Position numbers and translations under genes: made by a program
Notes under the pieces: generated by a model
What the model saw: only the letters and a program-made list of their open reading frames with translations
Told to the model about the DNA's origin: nothing
Database searches by the model: none
Shown here: one piece after another, positions 1-12,029 of the stretch
How the letters are laid out: the number at the start of each line of letters is the position of its first letter
How positions within the stretch are numbered: the stretch's first letter is position 1
NCBI GenBank assembly: GCA_944989445.1
Contig: CALYLW010000012.1
Location: 1,388,501-1,452,500 of the forward strand
Origin: Ampullaceana balthica
Lineage: Eukaryota; Mollusca; Gastropoda; Lymnaeidae
Direction: 5' to 3'
DNA: 64,000 nt

Positions 1-133
1 GGGACCACATAATTTCCCCATCCTGTTAAGTATTCTTGTGTAGTTCAAACCATTTCTCAATGACCCCAGGGTCCTCAGCCTTAGCTCTTGCATAGTGCTC
101 TGTTTTTCTTGGGACCACTTTTGGATGGTGCCT
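1..133 (-). pseudogene. Fragment of a pogo/jerky-type DDE transposase, cut by window edge
   Basis: Reading the minus strand from about 118 down gives VPRKTEHYARAKAEDPGVIE followed by KWFELHKNT, an in-frame TAA, then QDGEIMWS. The ARAxAExPxVIxxWF pattern is what I know from the segment just before the DDE domain of pogo/Tigger/jerky-like transposases. The stop codon and the absence of a long frame mark it as decayed. The rest would lie before the window. The family call rests on this one motif, so it is moderate. Confidence 0.5.
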
Positions 134-135
134 CA

Positions 136-2087
136 AAAAGCCTCACAACTAGTCAAGACTTGGTCGATGATCCGCAATTTGTGACGAATGAATCTATTAT
201 AAATAAATACAAATACAAATTTTTTAAATTATTTCCACAAACCATTAAATTTTGGGATCATTTTAAAGCATATCTTAATATTGCTTATAAGTTTAAAACA
301 TGAAATTTCGTTACTTTATCAATATTTTTGGTGGTTTTAACATTTTTTGGGGTGTTGGGGGCATTAAGCTCTGGGTTATTCATCCATTAATTTTAACAAG
401 TTAATTAATGAGCAACAGGACCAAAGGCATCTTACAAATGCTCTCCATTCAAAATTTATACAGGGAAGTTTTACATTTATGTTAATATTATAGTTCTTTA
501 TAAACAATCTCAAATCTTTCCTCTCTAGCAGCACATGGCCTACAAATATCAGTAATTTTACTAAAAAAATGACATACACTTCATAGAGATTTTTTAAACT
601 GAAAAAAGGTACTAACTTAGTATAGATGTACTTGTAACTATAGAGAAATTTGAAAATCTCAACTTAAAAATATGCTTTCATCATCAAAACAAAGATGAAC
701 CGACTGAGTAAAAATTTTAAGACATGTTTGAATGAAACAGGAAACTACAGCATAAAATCACTCCTAAACAAAGATGAAAGTTATAATCAATGCCATAGGT
801 GAGAAACCCAAACATGGTTGTAAATTATTCCCTGATTATTTAGTTTCTTTCCACCTTGTAGAGCTTAATGCCTCTCTTTCTTTAAAAAAAATAGCATCAA
901 GCATTTTAGTCAATGACCCCAGTAAGTGGGGCCTATAACCCTGCTTTACCCTAATTAATTTTGTTTAATGGTAGTAGTCAATAAAAAAAAAGGCTTAAAA
1001 ATTTACACCCCTAAAATAACAAAACATTTTGCAATTACAAAAAAACGAACTTTCTTGTATCAATAAATATTTCCTATTCAGATTTAGCTGTGATCTATAT
1101 TACATTAGCAAAACCAGTATCCAATAAATTATGATGTACTGATTCTAAAACTTTTGCTCTCTAAATACTGACATAATTTTAATTTTCAATAAGGAGGCAT
1201 GCACATTCCAAGGTGTATGTTACTGTATGTGAAATTGAGGTAAAATATGTACATTTAGCCAAAGACCCCTGTTTCCAAAATATTTAAAATTTAATATTAA
1301 AGTTAATAATGTGCGTTGTAAATATAATTCTTGTCTCTCTAGCCAATCAGCTAACAACCATTAAAATAAAGCAGTTCTAGAATTTAAAAAAAAATAACTT
1401 AAATAGCTACTACATATACCCGTGTATATTGTGATAAATTATGGTTGTAAATTTTCTTTTTAAACACAGAGTCAACTTATTCATGAGCCAGGGCTAGTTT
1501 AAAAAGAATTTTGTGTACTGAATGCAGAGCAATTTCCAGTTACCAGTACTGCAAGTGTTCAACACTGACTGCATTTTCCTGCCTCGTTTCCTTCCTCGTT
1601 AAGCACACGGTCATCTAATAGCTATGAGGCTGGGGGGATGCAGTGCTGATGCAGTAAGAACCTTAACTGTTTGATAGTTCTAATATCTGTACTTAAATAA
1701 AATCTCACAAAATTTTAAAAGCACTAATATGCAAAGCCCAAGTTTTACCCTCGACTTATCTACAGGTCACAGCATATTTAATAATTGTTGGTCATAAAGC
1801 TACCTTTGACTTAATGACAAATGTATATAGTAATAATTACAGTATATCCACAAATTATGCAATATTTAATATCTTATAAACTTAATGATATACCAACCAC
1901 ATAATGTTATCTTATAATTATATGAATGTAATGTATTTTTTTATAAGAGTGCAAAAGGGTAGTAATTCTTACTAAGGGAACACACTTTTTCCTAACACTT
2001 TCATTTCTCTTCATTTTTTTCTTCTATTGCATTAATAAAAAATAGTACATGTATTGCATAAATAAGTTTTTTAATTTTTGATTTATA
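136..2087. other. Non-coding AT-rich stretch upstream of the zinc-finger gene
   Basis: No reading frame here looks like a protein on either strand. The short frames at 88-303 and 376-579 are low-complexity. The stretch is AT-rich with homopolymer runs and probably holds intron or 5' flank of the zinc-finger gene. No promoter could be assigned. Confidence 0.5.
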
Positions 2088-2104
2088 TTTTTTTATTATT
2101 TCAG
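2088..2104 (+). other. Probable 3' splice site before the zinc-finger exon
   Basis: A T-rich tract ends in TTATTATTTCAG at 2104, a good 3' splice acceptor. The next 414 bases have no open frame in phase with the start at 2519. They would be 5' UTR in the same exon as the coding region, a common layout for C2H2 genes. Inference from sequence only; no transcript evidence. Confidence 0.45.
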
Positions 2105-2518
2105 AGAGTTCTTTTGAATTTGGAAAGAAAGTTAAGATAAAACCAGTTGAACAGCTATTCGTGATCAAGTCAAAATATACAAACTGAGAGTCTCAAAGTT
2201 TTTTAAGTTTGACTGTTCTTGAGATTGAAGTAAGAACTAACACTTTGGGAATTCATATTACGTTTGGAAACAGTTTACTGAACTGGTTTACTAGCATAAA
2301 ACTTTACTATTTTTATTGTTGAAAGAAAAGACTATGGAAAAATTTGAAATTTTTGCCAAGCCATTTTCAAAATGATAAAGAGTTTCTCTAGATGACAGAA
2401 TTAGATACAGCTTTTCAAAAAACTTAAGAGGGAATGTGAGAATTCTATCAACACATATCCAGATTTAATCGAGCAGTAATACATCACTGCTAAAATTAAA
2501 CAGGAGACAGGACACAAG

Positions 2519-3505
2519 ATGAATAAGGAGTTTGAAACAACTTATAATTTAACATCGTCCACAGAATTTTTAAATGAAAGAATTTCAGACACCACTATAC
2601 AAAAATCAGAATTTTCTAAGGGTAGCGTTTTGATGTCTTCTTGTGACGAATCTTTTAATGTAAAAGATACAACCGTTTTATCAAATTCTTCATTGACTAT
2701 AAAATCAAAAGTAGCTTTTCAAAAGAGAAAGACAACTAAATGTTCTCATTTCAATACACACAAAATACAGAGTACTGAAGATTCTCATTTTAAAAGACGG
2801 AGCAAGGGAGAGAAACCTCTCAATTGTGACATTTGTTCATTTGAATTTTTAGATAAATCAAAATTAGCTGAACACAAAAGAAACCATACAGGACAAAATC
2901 CCTTTCAATGTGATATGTGCCCCTCAGCATTTACTCGGGATGCAAATTTAACCTTACACAAGACAAAGCACTTATTGGATAAACCATACAAATGTGACAT
3001 TTGTTCTGCTTCATATACAAATAGATCAACTTTAATAGGACATGTACGAAACCAACACACAGGGGAAAAACCTTACAAATGTGACATATGTTCTTCTGCA
3101 TTTGTTTTAAATAAATATTTAACTATACACAAGAGACAGCATACAGGAGAGAGACCCTATAAATGTGATATGTGTTTAGCTGCATTTACTCAATATTCTA
3201 CTCTATTTATGCATAAAAAACAACATAGTGGAGAAAAAAAATTCTCATGTGATATTTGTAATGCTGCATTTTTTCAAAGTTCAAATTTAATTGTACACAA
3301 AAGGAGCCATACAGGAGAGAAACCCTATAAATGTAATCAATGTGCATCTGCTTTTGCCCAGAGTTCAGCTTTAATTGTTCATAAAAGAGTGCATACTGGA
3401 GAGAAACCTTACAAATGTAACATTTGTTCATCTGAATTTTATAAAAGTTCAAATTTAACTAGACACAAAATAATACACAGACAAGAAACCATATCTAAGC
3501 AATAA
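2519..3505 (+). CDS. C2H2 zinc-finger protein with eight fingers, probable DNA-binding transcription factor
   Basis: The protein has 328 residues. Residues 1-100 are Ser/Thr/Lys-rich and carry no recognised domain (no KRAB, SCAN or BTB visible). Eight contiguous C2H2 fingers start at Cys103, 131, 159, 188, 216, 244, 272 and 300. Most are joined by TGEKP/TGERP-type linkers. The linkers after fingers 2 (LLDKP) and 5 (SGEKK) are off-consensus, and finger 3 has four residues between its His pair (HVRNQH). All Cys/His ligands are present, so the array looks functional. Family knowledge says such arrays bind DNA in the nucleus, each finger reading about 3 bp. The ATG at 2519 has A at -3. The coding region is AT-rich like its surroundings. 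An AATAAA overlaps the stop codon at 3501-3506, and another lies near 4155. Orthology cannot be assigned; these genes expand rapidly in molluscs. Confidence 0.85.
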   Translation: MNKEFETTYNLTSSTEFLNERISDTTIQKSEFSKGSVLMSSCDESFNVKDTTVLSNSSLTIKSKVAFQKRKTTKCSHFNTHKIQSTEDSHFKRRSKGEKPLNCDICSFEFLDKSKLAEHKRNHTGQNPFQCDMCPSAFTRDANLTLHKTKHLLDKPYKCDICSASYTNRSTLIGHVRNQHTGEKPYKCDICSSAFVLNKYLTIHKRQHTGERPYKCDMCLAAFTQYSTLFMHKKQHSGEKKFSCDICNAAFFQSSNLIVHKRSHTGEKPYKCNQCASAFAQSSALIVHKRVHTGEKPYKCNICSSEFYKSSNLTRHKIIHRQETISKQ

Positions 3506-3559
3506 ATTTACAGCTGAATGCACTCCAGTTTCATATTTAATTAGACATAACAAACAAAA

Positions 3560-3985
3560 TGCTGAAACCTTACAAATGTGACATGTTTTTCTTCTGCATT
3601 TATGAGTAGTTCAAATTTTACTATATGTAGATATTTTCACACAGGACACAAGCCTTATAAATGGGATAATTTTCCTGCTGCATTTACTCAGTTTTAATTT
3701 TTCAGTTTTTAATTACTCAGAGTTCCACTTTAATTATATATTAAACAACATAGGGTAGAGAAATCTTACAAATGTGACATTTGTGCTTCCTCATTTAGGA
3801 ATATATCAAATTTAACTACATGCCAGAGAAGGAACAGGAGACAAACTTGCAGGTTTAGCTTCAGATTTAAGAAAACATAATGTAAAGAAAACTTGTAAAT
3901 CTGACATGTGATATTCTGCATTTGGGAATAGTTTTGAAGTTTCCCTAAGCACAAAAGCCAACACAGGAGAGGACCCTTTTGAATG
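3560..3985 (+). pseudogene. Decayed zinc-finger repeats behind the zinc-finger gene
   Basis: After the stop at 3505 the sequence keeps finger-like blocks: AAACCTTACAAATGTGACAT at 3565-3584, a second block near 3650-3700, a third near 3765-3800 and a fourth near 3890-3930. Each resembles KPYKCDIC followed by remnants of SAFxxxSNLT and HTGE. Stops and frameshifts interrupt all of them. They are either extra fingers lost when an upstream stop arose or a degenerate tandem paralogue. The spacing follows the 84-bp finger period only loosely. Confidence 0.7.
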
Positions 3986-4731
3986 ATATCATTCTTAGCT
4001 GCCTTCAGGATCTAAGTCATTCGTGTTAACTAACCAATGCTGACACTTGAAATTACCTTCAGGAGCTTGTAGATCTTTCTCTTCAATGTAAGTTCGAGGA
4101 CGATCTTGCTTCATTAGGCCTGTCCATGATATGGAAGTGTTTAATGAAAGGAAATAAATGCTTGGATCTACAGGCTCTCTCCCAGAACCTAACCCGTTTG
4201 TTTACGTGTAGATGTGACTCTCTTTGAAATAGAAAATCAGCTTGTTAAGTTTGAAAAAAAACAAACACATTTATTGATTTCAAAAAGTTTTCCTCCAGCG
4301 TCCAATGATTATAGCTAGAATTTCTTCAAACAGCCTGATTCAGGTGTCAGCTGATAATTGTTTTCTCTCTTATGTAGTAAGTTAACATTTAATGCCCCAA
4401 AGCGCCGTAATGCGCTTTGTCTCTAATCCCAAAGCGAGCCTCAATAGCGCTCTCTTTAGTAATGAAATCATAGAAAGTAGAAACTCTTCATTTAGTGAGA
4501 GAAGCTTACCTTTCTTTTTTTTTCTAAAAGATGTTATTTTGTTAAATACGTTTTTGTAAAAAAATAATAGTATTAAACTACAGGTAACAATAGTATTAAA
4601 CTCAAGCCAGTCTTTTGGATATGTAAAATTACCATTCTTATCCTAAAAGATGAAGTCAGTATAAAAATAATAAAATAAATAGATTTTCAGCAATGTTTAA
4701 AACTTCATAACAAATTGATCACTATAGGGTT
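3986..4731. other. Non-coding flank with a small hairpin
   Basis: No gene seen. Bases 4399-4418 form a perfect 7-bp stem (AAAGCGC / GCGCTTT) with a 6-base loop, and an AAAGCGAG/CGCTCTCT pair follows within 40 bases. This could be the end of an unrecognised DNA transposon. Otherwise AT-rich. Confidence 0.4.
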
Positions 4732-5015
4732 TGCCATTTCTAAAATCGGAAAACATAGCTCAATGAGAAATGTGCTATTTTTAGATTACATTTTAGCAGA
4801 ACAATGTTTTGAAGCATAAATACAGTCGAATCACTATGTTCTCAAAATTGTTACCATTGTAAAATTACAAAACTGTTTTTCATTTTTCAAGTGCAACAAG
4901 CTGTCTTAAATTGACGAAGAATTAACAAAAGGCAGATAAGATATATCCTTCTCAATATACCTACATTTACATATATTGACTCTTATCTTTTATTAAATTT
5001 TTATGAAATTTGTCC
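4732..5015 (+). repeat. Dispersed repeat, copy A (second copy inverted at 36143-36437)
   Basis: About 285 bases here match the reverse complement of 36143-36437 over most of the length with small indels. Landmarks are AGTCGAATCACTATGTTCTC, CAATATACCTACATTTACAT and TTTATTAAATTTTTATGAAA. No ORF and no clear TIRs or target duplication were found, so the class is unknown; it may be an internal part of a larger element. Confidence 0.75.
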
Positions 5016-5290
5016 TTAAAAAAGATATATATAGCCCCAATATTTCTATTATTAGACTTCCAGTTACTTATGACAAAGCCTATAAACGTGAAATCCTTAC
5101 AAGACTGAGGCAGAAGTTAAAAGAAAACCTTATGGGGCTTTAATCGTTAATTCAATATTCTTAATTTTTCATTAAATAACATTTTGCATTTTTTATCTCA
5201 TACATTACAGAAGATTATAGTGCAAGCCCGTACCCAGACTTTTTTAAGGGGGCTTCGCAAAATTGTCGCCAAGGCATTTCATGTTAAGAT

Positions 5291-6147
5291 TAGGCAAACC
5301 TCTCATAATGAGATTTTCGCTTAACAAGCAACATTTATATGGAAAAAGTTGCCCCCTTAACGAGCGAAGATTTGCATGAGTGGCGCAGAAAGGGAAACTC
5401 CCTTTTTCCCTGAAATTCATTAGTGCTAAATTAGTGATCCAGCACTTCCGCCCTGATGTATTATTCTGTGTTAAGCACTCGGTCTGTTAGCGTATTGTTT
5501 TAATGTGTGATCAACGATTTTACAAATTTTGTATTAAGACAGTATTTGTAATTTTTTTATGTGCAAAGTTTAGTAAACTGATCAATTATCTGCGAGAAAA
5601 AAATACAAGAAGACAATCATAAGAGGGGAAAAAAGAATTGTTCAAATAAAACGAAAAAACATTGAAAAGCGAGAACAAGGTTACGAATCTGGAGCGCAAT
5701 TACAATCAGCCAACATCAACGATATGCACTATTCTCAAGAACAATTAAGGAGATGGATGCTTCAAATGGAGTGTCAAGAATGTCTACAAAATGGTTACAT
5801 CACATTTTCGTCAAATTTTGAAGAGTCTGCAAAAACAAATGTCTTTAACAGTTTTCTAGTTAAAAAGCAATAATTATTTGTCATAAATTCATATTTTTGT
5901 TTTCATTTTTTGTTTAAAATCTAAATTGTATTCTAGTTGTTTCACTCTTTAACAATTCATTAAAAAAATTTATTTGAATAAATGTTAATACAATTTTTTG
6001 AAAAATGAGTATTTTTTCAGCATGGAATGGATTATTGTATTTTACATTGATTTGTTGTATGGGAAAAAATATTTCATAAAACGAGTGTTTCGCTTTACGA
6101 GTAACTCTCTGGAACAAATTAATCTCGTTATGAGATGTTTGACTGTA
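5291..6147. mobile_element. Pogo/Tigger-like Tc1-mariner element with TA target duplication, nested in the hAT element
   Basis: The left end after TA (5291) reads GGCAAACCTCTCATAATGAG. The reverse complement of the right end before TA (6146-6147) reads CAGTCAAACATCTCATAACG. These are imperfect inverted repeats of about 25 bp, and their style matches the TACAGTCAAACCTC-type ends of pogo-like elements. At about 860 bp it is far shorter than an autonomous copy. A short Lys-rich frame at about 5620-5873 may be a transposase N-terminal remnant, but I could not confirm a DNA-binding domain. Confidence 0.6.
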
Positions 6148-6449
6148 CCTACAATATATGTTGCTATGACTTCAAATTTGGATGAGTATGTTTAATCAAT
6201 AACTCTGTACCTATTAACTATTGGGGGCGTTGATTAAACTTCTCGTCTTTTTTGCCTCGTTAAGAAAAAACCAAAAAAAACTCAGTGCATACAATGACCA
6301 AAAAAGTAGGTTTTCATGCAATAAATAATTAAAACTGTAAATAAAAGCTTCCAAAATAGTATTTATAAATGCAAGTACTCAATCATTCATTTCTTTTCTT
6401 GTTAATGATGAAATCTGCAGGCGCAAGCGTTAAAGAATTTGATTTACAT

Positions 6450-7430
6450 ACATTATGTTATGGTACAGAACTGACAAGGCGCGGAAGACCACGATGCTAT
6501 GAGGTCTATTTTAGAACATCTTCGATGTAAACCCTTCTTGGGTTTTTGTTAACAAATATCTGTAAAACACTGTTTTCGTTGATATTGAAAGCGTAGTGAT
6601 GCATCAATGCAAGCTCAGTAAGTCTTTCCTGCACCATTGAACATCTCATGTAATTGTGCAAATGTGGGAGTGCACTGAACCTTCACTCACACGCGAAAGA
6701 AGTCACAGGAATCACACACGCGATTTTCAGTAAGCAATAAATATTTGGATACATCTATTCATTGCAATGTTTTATAGCTTCCTTACAATTTTCTTTGGTA
6801 GCTTTGACTCTTCCCATTGGCTGAACCTCAATTTCCTTCCGTAAACTCTTCGAGCAGCACTTCTGGTGAAGGCAGATCTTGCTCATATAAATCCACATAG
6901 CCTTTCAGATCTTCATACATACAATTTCTAACAGCACTTGGCACAAGAGCTAACAGTTGTGAGGGAGTCCTTGTTAACCCAGAGAACCTCTTATATAATG
7001 TAGTTCAGCAATGATGTGCTCCAGAAATGGTTTAATTAAGTTCCGCAGATAATGTTGCATTAGCGTTTCTGCTATCACATTGCTTCGGTATACTTGCTGC
7101 TTAGCAATTCTGGGCATTGAAGCTTCAACTCCTACAGACTGCGCCATGATAATGATATGATCATAAGTGTTTTGAAAATGAGAATCTACATTTGTTCTAA
7201 TCTCTAAACTCTTGCTTGACGTTTTCGATAAGTGACAGCCTGAATTATGTCAATCGCTTCTTTCTGAAGTTCGACTGTTATTCCTTCCAGCCTAGATATC
7301 AGTTTGTAGGATACAACAAACGTCACATTAAATGTGAAGTTACACAAGGAATGAAGCAGTGACGTTGCTCGAGACTCACTGTCCGTGTCCCAATCACCAT
7401 TTGTAGTCAAACATGGATCAAATCCTTGGT
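6450..7430 (-). pseudogene. hAT transposase remnant (ZMYM1/DUF4371-like) with C-terminal dimerisation domain
   Basis: On the minus strand 7410-7204 gives a frame containing SYKLISRLEGITVELQKEAI. A shifted frame continues with homologous-looking sequence to about 6900. At 6720-6530 the frame reads IPVTSFACE, one TGA stop, then RFSALPHLHNYMRC and VQERLTELALMHHY, ending in NKNPRR. That is the hAT dimerisation region (CERxFSxLxxLxxYxRxxMxQERLxxLALMxxH). Stops and frameshifts make it non-functional. It belongs to the element with ends near 5222 and 7942. Family assignment to the ZMYM1/52-kDa-repressor-like hAT group comes from motif memory. Confidence 0.75.
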
Positions 7431-8099
7431 TGTTGTATTTTCATCTTGGCAGTGAAATTATCTTAAGAGTGTGAAAAATGTAAACATACGAAGTGTTTGT
7501 ATGCTTCGTGGCTCTCAGCCCATCTTGCTTTGCACAATCTTTAAGTGCCTTCCGTTTAGCACTGTCAAAGACTTATTTCTATGACGATTTTCAACAAGGC
7601 TTCGCTCTTTGGGCTGTTGTTAAAAAAAAACATGCAGGTTTCTTTTAATAAATTTGCCAATCATGTTACACACATCGAGAAGTCCGCACTAGGTTAAAAG
7701 CGTGGTTGCTGCAGTGTGTGTATACCACCAAAGGGGCCTCTCGCAGAATACACGCTTGAACACCAGAGACAGCGCTCGATATAGATGCGGCGCAAATCAT
7801 AACACTGGCCCCTCATATTATGTAGTGGGATCCCCAAATCTCTCAATAATGTCAAGATCTATTTGTTACAAAAAAGGGCACACATTCGCAAAAGGGGTTC
7901 GTTCGAGCGTGCGAAACCCCACCCCCCCTGCGTACGGCCATGTAGTGTCATATTCTTATACAGGGTTTATGCCAAGTCTTCCATTTTTATTCCTATAAAT
8001 TTACACATGAAAATGTATAGTTGATGAATCATGAAATAATAAAATGAGGGGGTTGTTATACTTTATACACAAATCAATGCACTCAGTTGTAATTGATTT

Positions 8100-8330
8100 A
8101 TAATTTATATGCATTTCATGTTGGTTGCCCTGAAATGGAACCCCCAGGGAAAGTGGAAAAGAATTCGTCCAAAAAACACTTTGCGTAAGAGTTGGATGCA
8201 GACATCGAGCGAATTAGACATAACTGAAAGAGGCTGGCCTAGGATAGGGATGCCAGGAGGGCTCTTGTGGGTGGCCCTTGCCCTTGGAAGGATCGCAGCT
8301 GTCGACGATGATCGGTGGCTGCTCCTCGTT
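8100..8330 (+). pseudogene. 3' tail of a 5'-truncated RTE-like retrotransposon
   Basis: From about 8127 the frame reads ALKWNPQGKWKRIRPKNT. After a shift of frame at about 8185 it continues as LDADIERIRHN, then RDARRALVGGPCPW. The same C-terminal pattern (NPQGKRKRGRPK...ADxxxxxxxWxxxxRLAxDRDAWRxxVxGLCP) ends the larger RTE copy at 39.5-42 kb. GACGATGATC at 8303-8312 may be the start of the usual TGA-type tail. Heavily decayed. Confidence 0.65.
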
Positions 8331-11300
8331 GATGAGAAAGCTCAACATGTAGGACAAACAGTACCTAAAATTGCTTCATTTGAGGTTCATACTTTTCATA
8401 TATTCGCACAATGATGTGGAGACTATCAATTGTAATCTGTATTGACTGTCTGAGCTGCAACTGGAATGCTCAATTTCAAAAATGCTTAGAGGCATTTTGA
8501 CTATTTTATCTTAAAAAAACATGCCTGATAAGTTTATCTTTTTACTACACAGTATATTAAATAGGAATTTATGGACTGTCATAGTTTTATAATATTTGTA
8601 TATTTTTTGGTCAATATTTAAAAATGTTAAGTTTCTATACATTTTCTGTTTTATTAACGTATTTTGTACATTGCAAAACAGATCAGCAATCCTTGCAAGA
8701 AAGAGGAATAAAACTTAAACTTTTATTAAAAGCGAGTTTGGTAATCAGCAGGCTTTTAAATTTAGACAACCGACTTAGTGACAAGAAATTGATGTTCTGC
8801 TTCAAATAAAATACCTAATGGTGAAAAACCAAGAACTTAAAATTAACACAGAAAGTCAATAAAATCACCAAAAATACCAAACAAATGGCTATAGTCAGAT
8901 GACTGGTTGTCAATGCAGCAGTGTGGAGAGTGTTCATTTTCTTTTCCAAATGTTAATTGGCAAAACTGTTTAGCTAGCCTTAGAAAATAAAATAAAGCTG
9001 TAAAAGCTTATCATAAATCTTGTAACATAAAATAAAGTGGTGATGTTATCCACTTTTACAAAAAAGCTTTTTTGTGGTCTACTTTTGCCTTACTTTAAAT
9101 ATTATTCATTGCTATATTTTGGTGTAATGTATTTATATTTTATGTGAAGACTACTATTATCTTTACATCATAAGTGATTTGAAACATTATTTTTTGTATA
9201 TTTTTTATAAATTTTGTAAAAATTGTTTAAAAAATTAACATCATTTAACTATTTGTTTAATATTTCTTTGTCTAAAGATCATCTTGTTTGCAAACAATCA
9301 GGAATCTTTTATTCTCTTTGGAATTGATATTTGAATGCTGTTTATGAGTAAATTATATAATTTTGTTCAAAATTTTAAAATAGTTAACTTTTTAAATTAT
9401 TTACCTCAGTTGGTAAATACTGAAAATTTCACATAATGCAATCTTTATACAATAAATTACAATAGCTTATTTCCCATACTCTGTGTTGTTTTATGCATAG
9501 CAATAATAGTATTGTGTAAATAGTGTAAATACAATGAGGGGAGTGACTTACAATTTAAGATGGGTCTTTTTTTTTCATAAAAGGTAACTGAAAATTTTTT
9601 GAAATTGCACAACTTTCTTAACAATTGTCATAAAGTCTTAACTTTAATGTCCACATTCTTAAAATGTTTAGATCTTTCATATTAAACACTAAAAAAAAGT
9701 TTGGTTTAGTTTGAAAAATTGGTTTTTGGAGTACCTACTATAAAATAAATGTTTTGAAAACACAAAAAAAGGCATCGGATCCAAAGATTGATTAAATTTT
9801 AAATTGATATGAATTCTGTGATCTTTCTCTGATTCAGGTCTGTATTAGAAAGCTAATTTAAATCTGAAAATATATAACACAATTCAGAATATTGCAATAA
9901 CCCATGTTAAAAAATAAATTTTCCTTAAGCTGTTAATCTGTTAAATTTAAATGGTTTTATTTGAGAAGTTGATTATCATCTACATTTTGTTTACACATTA
10001 GCAGCTTTAAATCAAAAAGCAATTAAACATGTCGCATCAAATAGTTTTCTTCCGATGGGGATGATAACACTGCTTCTGTTGATTTTTAAGGACAGCGTTG
10101 AACAACTGAAATCAAGCTCACTTGCATCATTGATAATTTTTAAACTTCTCTCCCTTAATTAAATAGCCTTGTTCTGAATGGTAGATAAAAGTTTTTTAAA
10201 ATATATTTATTTCCTGGTGTTTACACACACAAAAAATAGCAAGTGCCATGCTGGTCGTAATGAATGTTAGAAATGTCTACAATATATTAAAAGAAAGCAT
10301 TCTGCTGTAAAGGGACCTGCATCAGGCTAAACGCCAAAAGCATTTGGACCCCAGACAATTTGCTGGGTGTGGGACATCTGCCTTCTATGCGCTTAACATT
10401 AATATTAAAAATGATATAGTGAAAAGCAGCCCTCTCCTTCATGTAACCAGACCAGAGTTCTGTTTGCAGTATCAGAATGTTTAAGAATCTCATGATCATC
10501 ATCTGGACATCTTTATGGTGCTATTTAAAGCATCATTACACAATGTTTTCTGTCTTTCGTAAATAAAGGATGTAGTTTATAGATAATTTTGGTAAGACAG
10601 CAGAGATAAATAACACTTAGTTATTGTTAATTTGTTTATTCAAACCACAATAAACAGATTCATTTACAATTATTAGGGCATTAAAAAAAGAAGGTCCAAT
10701 AATTCTTTTTAAAAAAAACATTTTGTGTAACATGAGAGCATGAACATTTGAAAATAATAAATTTCTGGATTTAAATAGTGGATTATCTGCATTGCAAGAA
10801 ACTCTGCTGACATTCTTTGGCTTTGGGTGACAAAATGAACCACACCAACACTTAATAATAATATGAAAAGGTACTAAATACTTTTGTTCTTTTTTTATAG
10901 TCAATTACAGATGTATGCACCTGAAAGTCTTGTCTCATGGTTGCAGGAATGCTGCTTAAAGTTTCCATAGTGAAAGACCGTGATGAATTTATCAAATTAA
11001 CATTTATGATTGTGTAAAAAAAAATTTTGTATATAAAAAAACACTTTTTCTTGATGATGTCTAGTTTTATGTACAGTATATATCACTAGACTACATCTTT
11101 GACTTCGAGCAGCATTCGCTCTTACAATAGATTTTAGATTTTTCCATCAATACAGTACAGAATTCTTTTATTGTATTCTTTCAGGACAATTTGAAAATTT
11201 TTGGCTATTTAGCTCTGGTGAATTTGATAAAGTTTATTTAGACCAGTACTATTAATATTTTCACCATGCCATACAGCCATATTTTGTATAAAATCGATAA

Positions 11301-11397
11301 AATACAAAAATAATCTTAAAATTTTGAGACAGAAAATAAACTTTTATTGTTATTTCTCATTCTCTGTGCATTTATTTGCTTGATCAGAAAGACACCT
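8331..11397. other. Three kilobases of AT-rich non-coding DNA
   Basis: Frames at 8624-8809, 10287-10502 and 10617-10904 have no recognisable domain or codon bias. Many AATAAA motifs occur, as expected by chance at this composition. No TIRs, tandem repeats or splice-bounded exons were recognised. Confidence 0.5.
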
Positions 11398-12029
11398 AAT
11401 CAACACACAGTTTAACGTGTAACAATCAACACACAGTTTAACCTGTAACAATCAACACACAGTTTAACGTGTAACAATCAACACACAGTTTAACCTGTAA
11501 CAATCAACACACAGTTTAACCTGTAACAATCAACACACAGTTTAACGTGTAACAATCAACACACAGTTTAACCTGTAACAATCAACACACAGTTTAACCT
11601 GTAACAATCAACACACAGTTTAACGTGTAACAATCAACACACAGTTTAACGTGTAACAATCAACACACAGTTTAACGTGTAACAATCAACACACAGTTTA
11701 ACGTGTAACAATCAACACACAGTTTAACGTGTAACAATCAACACACAGTTTAACGTGTAACAATCAACACACAGTTTAACGTGTAACAATCAACACACAG
11801 TTTAACGTGTAACAATCAACACACAGTTTAACGTGTAACAATCAACACACAGTTTAACGTGTAACAATCAACACACAGTTTAACGTGTAACAATCAACAC
11901 ACAGTTTAACGTGTAACAATCAACACACAGTTTAACGTGTAACAATCAACACACAGTTTAACGTGTAACAATCAACACACAGTTTAACGTGTAACAATCA
12001 ACACACAGTTTAACGTGTAACAATCAACA
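11398..12029 (+). repeat. 26-bp minisatellite, about 24 copies
   Basis: The unit is CAATCAACACACAGTTTAAC followed by GTGTAA or CTGTAA. Copies are otherwise near-identical. The G/C variant runs G C G C C G C C G over the first nine units, then is G in all that follow. Every unit carries stops, so it is not coding. Confidence 0.95.

Larger units (their letters stand above)
5222..7942 (-). mobile_element. Decayed hAT-superfamily DNA transposon
   Basis: The left end (5224 onward) reads CAAGCCCGTACCCAGACTTT. The reverse complement of the right end reads CATGGCCGTACGCAGGGGGG. Both run into G-rich then TTCGC/TTTCGC sequence, as expected of imperfect terminal inverted repeats. Between them, on the minus strand, lie hAT transposase remains (6450-7430). 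A pogo-like element is inserted near the left end. I could not align an 8-bp target duplication; only TAGTG is shared by the flanks. The boundaries are therefore approximate. Confidence 0.55.

Noticed and set aside
5222..7942. 8-bp target duplication for the decayed hAT element
   Set aside because: The flanks share TAGTG but not in the register required by the terminal repeats, so I do not claim it.
8109..8414. 101-codon frame as a host gene
   Set aside because: Its start matches the C-terminal tail of RTE elements and then leaves the homologous frame; it is a LINE remnant.
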